Assembly: GCF_000715075.1 (NCBI RefSeq)
Contig: NC_134087.1
Location: 104,633,161 to 104,697,160 of the forward strand
Source: Nicotiana tabacum
Taxonomy: Eukaryota; Streptophyta; Magnoliopsida; Solanales; Solanaceae
Direction of reading: 5' to 3'
DNA: 64,000 nucleotides
Part shown: piece after piece, positions 48,344 to 59,610 of the stretch
Layout of the letters: every line of letters starts with the position of its first letter
How positions within the stretch are numbered: position 1 is the first letter of the stretch
Notes under the pieces: generated by a model
The model's database searches: none
What the model was told of the DNA's origin: nothing
The model's input: the letters and a program-made list of their open reading frames with translations, nothing else
Translations under genes and position numbers: made by a program

Positions 48344-49361
48344 TGAGTTTGTTTGATAACCAGAAATAAAGGGATTGAAATTATCCTAAGGGGAAGGTGT
48401 TAGGCACCCCTCAGGATCCACTAGTGTGGCTCCCGCCCAGACAGTTTTGTGAATTTTATACAATTAGCAAATAGACAAGTATAGGCTCAAGTAGTATGGG
48501 ATTTATGTTTAAACACATAAGAGTTTGAAAGAAAAATATTAAAGGCAGTTTGAAATGAGTTATAGTTCTACAAAAACTTGAGAATATAAAAGGAGGGGGG
48601 TCCTAGGTTTATTTATAATATGGATCACATCAATTCGATACCCGGTATGACACTCCTCATAATATGAGATACACGTGGTATTAGCGCACCGGTCATCATA
48701 TCCATATCTACCCTTTCCACCTCGTTAAGGTATTAAAGCGCGAATTGGTCTCGACCTCTATTGCATGCTATTACCCGTCCCATTCCTATCAGTCTTGGAG
48801 GAATTTAGGACTACTATTCTTATAAAAGGGAGGATTCTAGGCTGACTCTTGATTTTTTAAATGTAAAAAAAAGCTACGGCGACATTCAAAATACATAGGA
48901 CTGCATATTAGGGGAAACATATAAACAACTAAGAGGCTCATATATACCTCCTCAAGTAAAGCATATAAATAACATGACTTAATCATAGTTAGGGTCAGAA
49001 TTTAAAGTACTAAGACAGGAGTGTTTTAATTGTTGAAGCAGACCAGTTTATTACATAGCTCAGATAAGAAGTCTGAATCAGGTCTGCCTGTTGATTGTAG
49101 TAGTTGTTAATTAAACAAAGGCGGATTCAGTTTTATCGTTATTACCTAAGGCTTGCTTAAGTGTGTATTGGTGATGTCCTATAAGCATGATGTCTATTAC
49201 TGATTAGGAATGCAGTAAACTGGTAAATAGGCGATTTGGATCCTATAGGCATGATATCTAAACCGCATTAACAAAACGAGTAGGTTGTTTAAACTGATTC
49301 AGAACAGTACGAGTTAAACTGATTTTAATTAAACTAAAATGGTCTCAAATCTTATAGACAT
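48344..49361 (-). mobile_element. T2 Tat/Ogre-like LTR, left part
   Basis: GGGGAAGGTGTTAGGCACCC near 48400 and CCACTAGTGTGGCTCCC are typical near the 3' end of these LTRs on the minus strand. The usual LTR terminus is missing at the E2 junction. CCTATAGGCATGATATCTAA words recur at about 49181 and 49240, and a partial one (CTTATAGACAT) sits at the E3 insertion point. The LTR continues at 59284. Confidence 0.65.
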
Positions 49362-51127
49362 TGTCACGACCCCAGTTCGCCCTCCGTGAACTGCCGTGAC
49401 AGCACCTAGTCTCTACGACTAAGTAAACCTAACAAATGCGGAACATAAACGAAACTTGCGGAAGAAATAATCAAAAGCCAAAATAGGAAAAATAGTTAGA
49501 ATGCTGCTCGGCATATACAACACAACATTCTCAAAACCAGTACACTATCCCAAAACCCGGAAGCTCACGAAAATATAAGCCATTGGAATATCTAATAGTC
49601 TAACACCAGAATATCTAACATGAAAGAAAAAAATACAGAAGGGGAATGTTTAACAGCTAGAATAGAAAGGGACTTCTCAGTCTGCGGATGTGGCAGATGT
49701 ACCTCAAAGTCTCTAGAGCAGTCGCCTCCCTCAAGGATGGTAGGCTGAGTAATGGTACCTGGATCTGCACATGAAAAACATGCGCAGAAAGGGGCATGGG
49801 TACACCACAATGGTACTCAGTAAAGGCAAAGCCTAACCTCGGTCGGATAGTGATGAAGAAGGTCAAGGCCCTACTGAGATTAAACAAAAATATAAAGTTC
49901 GACAGTATAAAATAGAACAGTATAATGAAATACGGCAGTGAAAGTAACATATGATATACAGGACAGCGACAACTATACAAAAGCGAGGTAAACATAGAAA
50001 GAAAGTCAAGCTCAGCACCAATAATACCGATCAGGGATCTCCCAGGATACCGTCCTGTAATCCCAAAAAAATCATATCCCATAAGTCTCTCGGGATACCA
50101 TCCCATAGCCCAACTCATAGTGTGCGGGGATCTACCGGAATCTCGTTTCGTAGTCCCAAATGTAAATACCCAGTACTGGGGGAATCTACCGGGTGCATTC
50201 TCGTAGTTCCATCTAACTGTGCAGGGGGGTCTATCGGAATCTGACATCTGTAGTCCCAAAATAAACAGAAAAGGGGGGCGCTATCGAAATCCCACATAGT
50301 CCCAATGCAAATACATAGCAGCAACAAGAAAATATTCAGAAATGGAAATTTCATATTAAGGCAACAATAAATTCTAGCCTAGCATGCTGCACAGAGTTCA
50401 GATAAACAAGTTGGACAAATAAAGCAAATAAATCACTTAGACATGCTTTCCTAAGCTAACAACAAGCTTAATAGTACAAGTAATAAAAGCCGGAAAAGAA
50501 ACATACTAATCAAAGAAAACCGGATTTCGAACAATTTGCACAAGTACGCACTCGTCACCTCACGTACAAGGCATTTCAATTACCAAATATATAAATCCTA
50601 AGGGGAAGGTCCCCCACACAAGGTTAGACAAGCACTTACCTCGAACTGGCTCAAAAATCAATCTGAAACCACACTCTTACCATGAGTACTCGACTCCAAA
50701 TCTATTAAATTCAATTTTATAATGTAAATAACATTTCAAGTAGCTAATTCTACAATTAAATTCTAAGTTATTGCGCGAAATTATGTAAAATGACCAAAAC
50801 GCCCTAAGGCCCACGTCTTGGAATTGTGAAAATTTATATTTCTAGAATCCTCACACCCTCACAAGTTTATACATAACAAGAACACTGAAATCGCAATCCA
50901 AATGGCCCCTCAAATCCTCATTTAAAGATCTCGTTAACTCAAGCCCTAATTATCCATTTTTCCCAAATTTTTCACCACTAATTAGGTCTTTAATCACATA
51001 AAAAAGAGTTATGAAGTCGGGGATGTTACCTCCAAGAGATTACCCTTTGTTTTCCTCAAAAATCTCTCTCAAGAGCTTCAAACCCGGATGAAAATGGTAA
51101 AAGAATAGCTCAAATTCGCGAAGGCAA

Positions 51128-51136
51128 CTATTTATA
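51128..51136 (-). promoter_or_regulatory. E3 LTR TATA box
   Basis: TATAAATAG on the minus strand, about 0.95 kb into the LTR, after CTGGGCCAGAACA. The 5' LTR has the same box at 58948-58956. Confidence 0.7.
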
Positions 51137-51277
51137 TGTTCTGGCCCAGGCATTTTTGCATATGGGGCCCAATTTCCATTTCTGCGATATCTCATTTGTG
51201 GTCCTTGAACTGCATATGCAGTTTTTCACTTAAGTCCCAATTTTCACTTCTGCGATCCCTTTTTCCGCATCTACGGC

Positions 51278-51311
51278 ATCGCAGAAGCGGCCCCTAAGCC
51301 GCTTCTGCGAT
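51278..51311 (-). other. Hairpin with 14-bp perfect arms in the E3 3' LTR
   Basis: ATCGCAGAAGCGGC (51278-51291) and GCCGCTTCTGCGAT (51298-51311) enclose a six-base loop. In the 5' LTR (near 59100-59130) the same structure is decayed, with changes such as CTTTTGTGGT for CTTCTGCGAT. Confidence 0.9.
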
Positions 51312-52085
51312 TCCAGCCTTCCCAAGCTGTTTCCGCTTCTGCGCTCCTTTTCCCCACATCTGCGGCATCGCAACTGCGGTCCCCAATCCGCAGGTGAGGA
51401 ATCACCAGAAGTAGAAAATCTGAAGCTTCCTCAAAAATTCCAAACTCTCCATTAACCATCCGAAATCGCCCCGAGGCCCCCGGGACCTCAACCAAAATCA
51501 CAAACATCACTTAATACCTTATTCAAACTTGTACCAATCTTCAAAATACTTCAAACAACATCAAATCAACCAAAACACATCAGATTCAAGCCTAAGTTTC
51601 TAAAATCTTTCGAATTCCGCTTTTGATCAAAACCCAACAAAACCACGCCCGAATGACCTGAAATTTTGCACACACACATCCCAAATGACACAACGGAACT
51701 ACTGCAACTCTTGAAATTCCATTCCGACCCTTGGATCAAAATCTTGGTATCGAACCGAAAACTTCAAAAATTCACCCTTCAGTATTTCAAGCATAAATTA
51801 GCTACGAACCTCTAAAACACAATTCAAACACGATCCTAACCCCAAAATCACCCAACAGAGCTAACTAAACCATCTGATTTCCATTCTAAGGCTATCTTCA
51901 CACTATTCTGAATATAGTCAACTTTCCAACACTTAAGCTCTTATTTAGGGACTAAGTGTCCCAAAACTCTCTGAAACTCAAAACCGGACATCCCGGCGAA
52001 TCGAAATAGCAGAAATAGACTAGGGGAAAGTAGTTAATAGGGAATCGGGGTGTTAATTCTTAAGACGACCGGTCGAGTCGTCACA

Positions 52086-52095
52086 TTCTCCTATA
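52086..52095 (-). other. E3 polypurine tract overlapping the pol frame
   Basis: TATAGGAGAA on the minus strand directly before TGTGACGACTC. The last open pol frame runs through it and stops at the TGA formed with the first LTR bases. Confidence 0.75.
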
Positions 52096-52109
52096 CTTAA
52101 ACATTCGTT

Positions 52110-53690
52110 CGTCCTCGATCAAGCATAGAGACATACCTGAAGTAGTGAAAAGATGAGGGTAACTACTGCGCATATCCTGCTTGGTCTCCCAGGTCTCCTC
52201 CTCGACCGGCTGACCCCGCCACTGAACCTTCACTGATGCAATGTTCTTTGACCTCAGCTTTCTGACCTGCCTATCCAATATTGCCACTGGCTCCTCAACA
52301 TAAGATAAATCCTTGTCCAATTGGACTGAACTGAAATCCAACACGTGCGATGGGTAATCGTGATACCTCTGGAGCATCGAAACATGAAGTACCGGATGAA
52401 CCCCTGCCAAGCTGGAAGGTAAGGCAAGCTTATAAGCAACCTCCCAAACACGCCTCAATATCTCACAAGGGCCAATAAACCTCAGACTCAACTTCCATTT
52501 CTTCCCAAACCTCATAACGCCCTTCATAGGCAAAACTCGAAGCAGAACCCGCTCTCCAACCATATAGGAAACATCGCGAACCTTTCGATCCGTTTAACTC
52601 TTCTGTCTGAATTGGGTTGTTCGGAGTCTATCTTGAATCACCTTAACCTTCTCCAAAGCATCCTGAACCAAGTCTGTGCCCAATAGTCTAGCCTCGCCCG
52701 GCTCAAACCACCCCACCGGTGATCTACAATGCCTACCATATAAAGCCTCATACGGTGCCATCTAAATGTTGGACTGATAGCTGTTGTTGTAAGCAAACTC
52801 CGCCAATGGCAAGAACTGATCCCAAGACCCTACAAACTCAATCACACACGCACGGAGCATATCCTCAAGAATCTGAATAGTGTGCTCGCACTATCCGTCC
52901 GTCTGAGGGTGAAATGTTGCACTCAACTCCACCCGAGTACCCAACTCATGCTGAACGGCCCTCCAGAATCGTGATTTGAACTGAGTACATCTATCTTAAA
53001 TGATGGACACTGGAATACCATGCAGGCGAACAATCTCCCGGATATAAATCTCCGCCAACCGCTCCGAAGAATAAGTAGTACACATAGGAATGAAATGAGC
53101 AGACTTGGTCAGTCGCTCCACAATCACCCAAATAGCATCAAACTTCCTCAAAGTCTGTGGGAGTCCAACTACAAAGTCCATGGTGATCCGCTCCCACTTC
53201 CACTATGGAATCTCTATCTGCTGAAGCAACCCACCTGGTCTTTAGTGCTTATACTTCACCTGCTGACAGTTAAGACACCGAGCTACGACTCCAACTATAC
53301 CTTTCTTCATCCGCCTCCACCAATAGTGCTGCCTCAAATCCTGATACATCTTTGCGGCACCCAGATGGATTACCGCGAACTACGGGCCTCCTCTAGAACC
53401 AACTCTCACAGCCCATCAACATTGGGTACACAAATCCGACCTTGCATCCTCAATACCCCATCATCTCCAATAGTCACACCTGTAGCATCACCGCGCTGAA
53501 CCTTGCCCTTGAGGACAAACAAATGAGGTTCATCATACTATCGCTCCCTAATATGATCAAATAATGAAGACCGAGAAACCACACAAGCTAGAACCCGACT
53601 GGGCTCTAAAAGATCCAATCTCACAAACTGGCTGGCTAAGGCCTGGATATCCATCACCACAGGCCTCTCCGATGCTGGTAAATAAGCCAA
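52110..53690 (-). pseudogene. E3 integrase and chromodomain (stops)
   Basis: The C-terminal 160 codons (52081-52563) are open and hold the GPY/F-like module (SLRFIGPCEILRR) and an intact chromodomain (YVEEPVAILDRQ, VQWRGQPVEEETWE). The core shows MDFVVGL (53160-53180), a second D after SII*, and E in the DG*CEH stretch at about 52890, where E1 has DGQSE. Further stops lie at about 52760 (NI*MA), 53244 (KH*RP) and 53540 (RER*YD). CAG in E1 or E2 faces most of them. Confidence 0.9.
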
Positions 53691-54101
53691 AATCCCCAAA
53701 CTCTCTGCCCGGCGACTCAAAGCATCAGCCACCACATCGGCCTTGCCTGGGTGATACAAAATAGTGATATCATAGTCCTTTAGCAACTCTAACCACCTCC
53801 TCTGGTGCAAATTTAGATCCTTTTGCTTGAACAGGTGTTGCAAGCTCCGATAGTCAATATAAATCTCACAGGGAACCCCGTGTAAATAATGACACCAAAT
53901 CTTCAGGGCGTGAAAAATGGCAGCTAACTCAAGGTCGTGAACAGGGTAGTTTTTCTCATGTATCTTCAACTGTCTGGATGTGTAGGCAATCACCCTACCA
54001 TCCTGCATCAACACCGCTCCGAGGACAACTCTCGAGGCATCGTAATAGACCATGTAAGACCCCGAACCTGTAGGCAACATCAAAATTGGGGCTGTGGTCA
54101 A
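53691..54101 (-). pseudogene. E3 RNase H domain
   Basis: Part of a 187-codon open run (53538-54101). [15 protein letters not shown] and VADALSRR keep the acidic residues; the third motif reads IDYRSL where E1 and E2 have TDH(K/R)SL, so His is Tyr. Confidence 0.9.
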
Positions 54102-54139
54102 AGCCGTCTTGAGCTTTTGAAAGCTTGCCTCACACTCCT

Positions 54140-54900
54140 CTATCCACTAGAACGGAGCAACCTTCTGGGTCAGTCTGGTCATAGGGGCTGCAATCGATGA
54201 AAACCCCTCAACAAAATGATGGTAGTAACCCGCCAAGCCAAGAAAATTGCGGATCTCTGTAGCTGAGGATGGCCTAGGCCAACTCTGCATAGCCTCTATC
54301 TTCTTCGGATCCCCCTGAATACCCTCACTTGATAACACGTGGCCTATGAATGCCACTCAATCCAACCAAAACTCACATTTCGAGAACTTAGCATATAACT
54401 TCTTCTCTCTCAGAGTCTAAAGCACAGTCCTCAGGTGCTGCTCATGATCTTCCCGACTTCGGGAATACACCAGAATGTCATCAATAAAGACAATGACGAA
54501 CGAGTCAAGATATGGTCAGAACACACTGTGCATCAAATGCATAAAGGCTGCTGGGGAATTGGTCAGCCCAAATGACATGACAAGGAACTCGTAATGACCA
54601 TACAGAGTCCAGAAAGCAGTCTTCGGGATACCTGGCTCCCGAGCGCAAATCAATCTTAGAAAATACATGTGCACCCTGAAGCTGGTCAAACAGATCATCA
54701 ATACGAGGAAAAGGATAACGGTTCTTGACTGTCACCTCGTTCAACTAGCGATAATCAATACACATACGCATAGAACCATCCTTTTTCTTCACAAACAAGA
54801 CAGGAACACCCCAAGGTGATACACTAGGCTGAATAAAACCCTTATCAAGCAATTCCTGTAACTGATCCTTCAACTCCTTCAACTTAGGAGGAGCCATACA
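54140..54900 (-). pseudogene. E3 reverse transcriptase (stops, small deletion)
   Basis: [16 protein letters not shown] (about 54750-54800), then a TAG before LN where E2 has [23 protein letters not shown], a deletion in the RSG...PKTAF region near 54640 that shifts the frame, [12 protein letters not shown] and the intact FIDDILVYS near 54475. Stops at about 54418 (VL*TL; E2 CAG) and 54151 (PF*W). Confidence 0.88.
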
Positions 54901-55500
54901 ATACGGAGGAATAGAAATGGACTGAGTTCCTAGCAACAGATCGATGCCAAAATCAATATCTCTATCAGGTGGCATGCCTAGAAGATCAGCTGGAAACACA
55001 TTGGAAAAATCCCGTACTACTAGGACTGAATCAACTGAAGGGCTATCAACTCTGACATCTCTCGCATAAGCTAAATACACGTCATACCCCTTCTCAACAA
55101 TATGCTAAGCTTTAAGAAAAGAAATAACTCTACTAGGAGTGTGATCTAAAGTACCCCTCCACTCAACACGCGGTACACCTGGCATAGCCAACGTCATGGT
55201 TTTGGCGTGACAATCAAGAATAGCATAATGGGGCGACAACCAGTCCATGCCCAAGATAATGTCAAAATCCACCATGCTGAGCAATAATAAATTGACTCTG
55301 GTCTCAAAACCACTAAGAGCAACCAAACGCGACCGATAAATGTGGTCCACAATAAGATAATCTCCCACAGGAGTAAAAATATAAATAGGGGACTCAAAGA
55401 ATCCTGAGATACACCCAAATGTGGAGTAATATAAGAAGACACATAAGAGTAAGTGGAGCCTAGATCGAATAGAACTGATGCATCTCTGTGACAACATCGA
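54901..55500 (-). pseudogene. E3 protease and linker
   Basis: LFDLGSTYSYVS near 55450-55480 keeps the catalytic Asp (Pro changed to Leu). VDFDIILGMDWL and HYAILDCHAK follow. TAG at about 55108 (KA*H) faces CAG in E2 (KAQC). The linker [20 protein letters not shown] matches E2 and leads into RT. Confidence 0.87.
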
Positions 55501-55669
55501 TATGGGCAGGAAGGGCATAGTATCTAGCCTAGCCTCCCCCTCTATGGCAACCTCTACCTCCCCTACCTCTACCTCTAGCTGGCTGAGCAGGTGGGGTAGC
55601 AACTGGAGCGGTAACCATAGCTTGAGAACTTTGTGGGGCACACTGTGGCTGAGAAGTCTGTGGAGGTGC

Positions 55670-56955
55670 ACCCCTCCCAAGTCTGGGGCAATCCCTCACC
55701 ATATGGCGTGTGTCGCCACACTCAAAACAAGCTCTAGGAGGACGTGGCGACTATGACTGGCTCGGGCCAGGCTTGCTGGATTGACCTCTGAAAGCACCCC
55801 GTGTAGGAGGCGCGCTAGATACCAGTGGTGCACAACAAGGCTCTTGAGGCCTAGGAGGAGCTGGAGCACTACTGGCTGCTGGAAGAGCTGAATGAATAGG
55901 GCAACTCATATAACCCCTACCATGACAACCTACATCTGTGGCACGGGCACCAGAGATGTGGCCCGACTTTCGAGACCTCTTGGCCTCCCTCTCCTCTCTC
56001 TCTCTAGCATGCATACCCTCAATCCTCCTAGCAATGCTCACCACCTGCTGATAAGAAATATCCATCTCCAACTCATAAGCCATGCTAGATCTGATGTTGG
56101 GAATAAGGCCCTCAATAAACTAGCGAACCCTCTCGCGAACAGTAGAAACCAAGGCTGGTGCATGCCTAGCCAAACTGGTGTAACAGACAGCATACTCTGA
56201 GACAGTCATAGTACCCTATCACAAATTCTCAACCTTTGCGCGCCATGCATCCCCGAGGCTCTAAGGAACATACTCTCTCCGGAACAAATCTGAAAACTGA
56301 GTCCAAGTTAGTGAAGCAACCTCATTCGGACTATTTAACTCATAGGTGCGCCACCACTCATAGGCGGCTCCTCGAAGCTGAAAAGTAGTGAAGGAAGTCC
56401 TGCTCGATCTTGATATACCCATGGTACGAAGAATGCGGTAACACTCATCTAGAAATCCTAGAGCATCGTCTGATGCTAGACCACTGAATATAGGGGGCTT
56501 GTACTTCTTGAACCTCTCAAGCCTCAACTGCTCATCCTCGGAAGCCGCTGCCCTATCCTCGGGCTGAACCGGCACTACATGCGGTACAAGAATAATCTTA
56601 GGGACCTACTCAACATGCACTCGCTGCTCAAGAGTGCGGGAGGTGGGAGTCTGTGTTCCTCCCCCACCTGGGATATGGCTGCAGTAAGGGGAAGCAGCCC
56701 TGCCTGAGCCAAGGTGGTGTACATGCTCATGAACTGTGTCAGAGTCTTCTGAAATGCTGGAGTAGTAGTAGCAGTAGGTGTCTCAGGTGCCTAGACTCCG
56801 GCTAGAACTGCGGGTGGTACCTCGGTGGCAGCTCGTGCAGGTGCTCTAGTTGCACCATGTGCGCGTCCTCAGCCTCTATCCCGGCCCCAGCCTCTGACGA
56901 CTGTAGTAGGGGGCGCGGGTGCCTAATAATCTCGGGTAGCACATGTCCTCACCAT
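55670..56955 (-). pseudogene. E3 gag (stops)
   Basis: The start MVRTCATRDY lies at 56955 and is closed by a TAG at the 11th codon. Open runs at 56261-56575 (LERFKKYKPPIFSGLASDDA) and 55751-56083 (YELEMDISYQQVVSIARRIE) cover the capsid. The CCHC zinc knuckle is intact: CFECGDTRHMVRDC near 55690-55735. TAG stops near 56609 (HVE*VP), 56795 (GV*AP) and 55752 (QS*SP) face CAG in E2. Confidence 0.88.
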
Positions 56956-57141
56956 CTGTGAGAGAATAGAAGACAGAAGTTTAGAATTATGATGTCAAAA
57001 TATCGCACGACAAGGACATCAAATGAAGTGGAATTTTCCTAACAGTTACATAGCCTCTCGTAGATAAGTACAGACGTCTCCGTACCGATCAGCGAGACTC
57101 TAATAAACCGGCTTGTGATCCATGACTACTATGAACCAAAA

Positions 57142-57153
57142 GCTTTGATACCA
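57142..57153 (-). other. E3 primer-binding site
   Basis: TGGTATCAAAGC on the minus strand, three bases from the 5' LTR, one G-to-A change from the initiator tRNA-Met complement. Confidence 0.88.
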
Positions 57154-57156
57154 ACT

Positions 57157-59283
57157 TGTCACGACCCCAGTTCGCCCTCCGTGAACTACCATGACGGCAC
57201 ATAGTCTCTACGACTAAGTAAGCCTAACAAATGCGGAACATAAACGAAACTTGCGGAAAAAATAATCAAAAGCCAAAATAACTGAATGGAAAAATAGTTA
57301 GAATGTCGCTCGGCATATACAACACAACATTCTCAAAACCAGTACACTATCCCAAAACCCGGAAACTCACGGAAACACAAGCCTTTGGAATATCTAATAG
57401 TCTAACTCCAGAATATCTAACAAGAAAGAAAAAAATATAGAATGACAATGTTTAACAGCTAGAATAGAAAGGTACTTCTCGATCTATGGATGCGGTAGAT
57501 GTACCTCGAAGTCTCTAGAGCAGTCACCTCCCTCAAGGATGGTAGGCCTGAGTAGCGGTACCTAGATCTGCACATGAAAAACATGCGCAGAAAGGGGCAT
57601 GAGTACACCACAGTGGTACTCAGTAAGTGCCAAGCCCTAACCTCGATTGGGTAGTGACGAGAAAGGTCAGGGCCCTACTGAAATTAAACAAAAATATAAA
57701 GTTCGACAGTATAGAATATAACAATATAATGAAATACGGTAGTAAAAGTAACATATGATATACAGGACAACAACAACTATACAGAAACGAGGTAAACACG
57801 GAAAGAAAGTACAACTCAGCACCAATAATACCGATCGGGGATCTCCCAAGATACTGTCCTGTAGTCCCAAATACACATATCCGATAAGTCTCCCGGGATA
57901 CAATCCTGTAGCCCAACTCATAGTGCGCAGGGATCTACCGGAATCCCGTTCCGTAGTCCCAAATGTAAATACCTAGTACTGGGGGAATCTACCGGGTGCA
58001 TTCCCATAGTTCCATATAACTGTGCAGGGGGATCTACCGGAATCCCACATCCGTAGTCCCAAAATAAATAGACAAGGAGGAGCTACCGGAATCCCACATC
58101 CATAGTCCCAATGTAAATACACAGCAACAGTAAGAAAATATTCAAAAATGGAAATTTCATATTAAGGCAATAATTAATTCTAGCCTAGCATGTGCACAGA
58201 GTTCAGGTAAACAGGTTGGACAATTAAAGCAAATATATCACTTAGACATGCTTTTCTAAGCTACAACAGGCTTAATAGTACAAGTGAAAAAAGCCGGAAA
58301 AGAAACATACTAATCAATACTTAAAGAAAATCGGATTTCCAACAATTTGCACAAGTACGCACTCGTCACCTCATGTACAAGGCATTTCAAGTACCAAATA
58401 TATAAATCCTAAGGGGAAGGTCCCCCACACAAGGTTAGACAAGCCACTTAACTCGAACCGGCTCAAAAATTAACCTGAAACCACGCTCTTGCCACGAGTA
58501 CTCGACTTCAAATTGTCCAAATCTATTCTATTCAATTTCATAATGTAAATAACACTTCAAGTAGCTGATTCTACAACTAAATTCTAAGCTAATGCGCAAA
58601 ATTGTGTAAAATGACCAAAATACCCCTCGGGCCCACCTCTCAAAATCGGGTAAAATTTATATCTAGAATCCTCACACTCTCAGGAGTATATACATAAAAA
58701 GAACACTGAAATCGGAGTCCAAATGACCCCTCAAATCCTCATTTAAAGGTCTCTTAAACTCAAGCCATAATTACCCATTCTTCCCAAATGTTTCACCACT
58801 AATTAGGTCTTTAATCACATAAAAACGAGTTATGAAGTCAAGGATGTTACCTCCAAGTGATTCCCCTTTGTTTCTACAAAAATCTCTCTCAAAAGCTTCA
58901 AACGCGGATGAAAATGGTGAAAGAATAGCTCAAATTTGAGAAGGCTACTATTTATATGTTCTGGCCAGGCATTTTTGCATCTGCGGCCCAATTTCTGCTT
59001 CTGCGGTACCGCATTTGCGGTCCTTGAACCACATATGCGGTTTTTCACTTAAGTCCCAATGTTCGCTTTTTGTGATTCCTTTTTTCCGCATCAACGGCAT
59101 CGCAGATGCGGCCCCTAAGCCGCTTTTGTGGTTCCAGCCTTCCCAGGCCCTTTCCGCTTCTATGCTCTTTTTCCCCACATCTGCGGTATCGCATCTGCGG
59201 TCCCCAATCCGCAGGTGCGGAAATACCAGAAGCAAAAAATCTGAAGCTTCCTAAAAATTTCCAAACTCTCCGTTAACCATCCA
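57157..59283 (-). repeat. E3 5' LTR, truncated
   Basis: Left edge TGTCACGACCC; matches the 3' LTR up to ACTCTCCGTTAACCATCC (59282) and then stops. The missing 600 bp is the start of U3; the TATA box and word cluster remain. The minisatellite is at 57835-58125 and the hairpin block at 57633-57662. Confidence 0.9.
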
Positions 59284-59304
59284 AATTTCCAAAATTTCCT
59301 AAAA

Positions 59305-59610
59305 GCTGATTTTGGTCCTATAGGCATGGTATCTAATTGAGCATGCAGTGAAGTAGGCAAGATTTATTTGATTAAAGCGAAATTCTTATAGGCATGATTT
59401 CTATTAAAAATACTGATTTTAATTTTATAAACATGATGTCTGATTATAGTCATTTAGATCCTATAGGCATAGTATCTAAGTGTGGAAGTTAAACATGCAG
59501 AATTTATTAAACAAATCCTATAGGCATGTTATCTAAGTATAGAATTGAAACATGCCGAATTTAAAAACATATCATATAGGCATGGTATCTACCCTCCTAA
59601 TAGCTAAAAC
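59305..59610 (-). repeat. TCCTATAGGCATGATATCTA array in T2
   Basis: Six irregular units of 35-80 bp, each with TATAGGCATG(A/G)TATCTA and often AAACATGCAGAATTTA. Related units lie on the other side of E3 (49181-49361). Confidence 0.85.

Larger units (their letters stand above)
49362..52085 (-). repeat. E3 3' LTR, 2.72 kb
   Basis: Left edge TGTCACGACCC, right edge GGTCGAGTCGTCACA. It holds the hairpin block (49831-49858), a minisatellite of GGGATCTACCGGAATC units (50030-50300), the TATA box (51128-51136) and a cluster of GCAGAAGCGG words (51240-51400). Confidence 0.92.
49362..59283 (-). mobile_element. E3: chromovirus (Ty3/gypsy), minus strand, inserted in T2
   Basis: A full 3' LTR (49362-52085), pol and gag on the minus strand, primer site and a truncated 5' LTR (57157-59283) are present. 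It is the same family as E2, inverted. The 5' LTR lacks its first 600 bp; its broken edge joins T2 through scrambled filler (AAATTTCCAAAATTTCC). No target duplication can be tested because of the deletion. Confidence 0.93.

Noticed and set aside
49657..50259. 200-codon ORF in the E3 3' LTR
   Set aside because: It runs through the LTR minisatellite (GGGATCTACCGGAATC units) and AT-rich U5 DNA; composition and repeats, not a protein family, explain it. The E3 5' LTR copy is broken.
53020..53499. Long ORF antisense to E3 integrase (similar cases at 45895-46212, 45263-45574, 55478-55756, 55892-56200)
   Set aside because: Shadows of conserved pol or gag codons on the other strand; no family features in the antisense reading.
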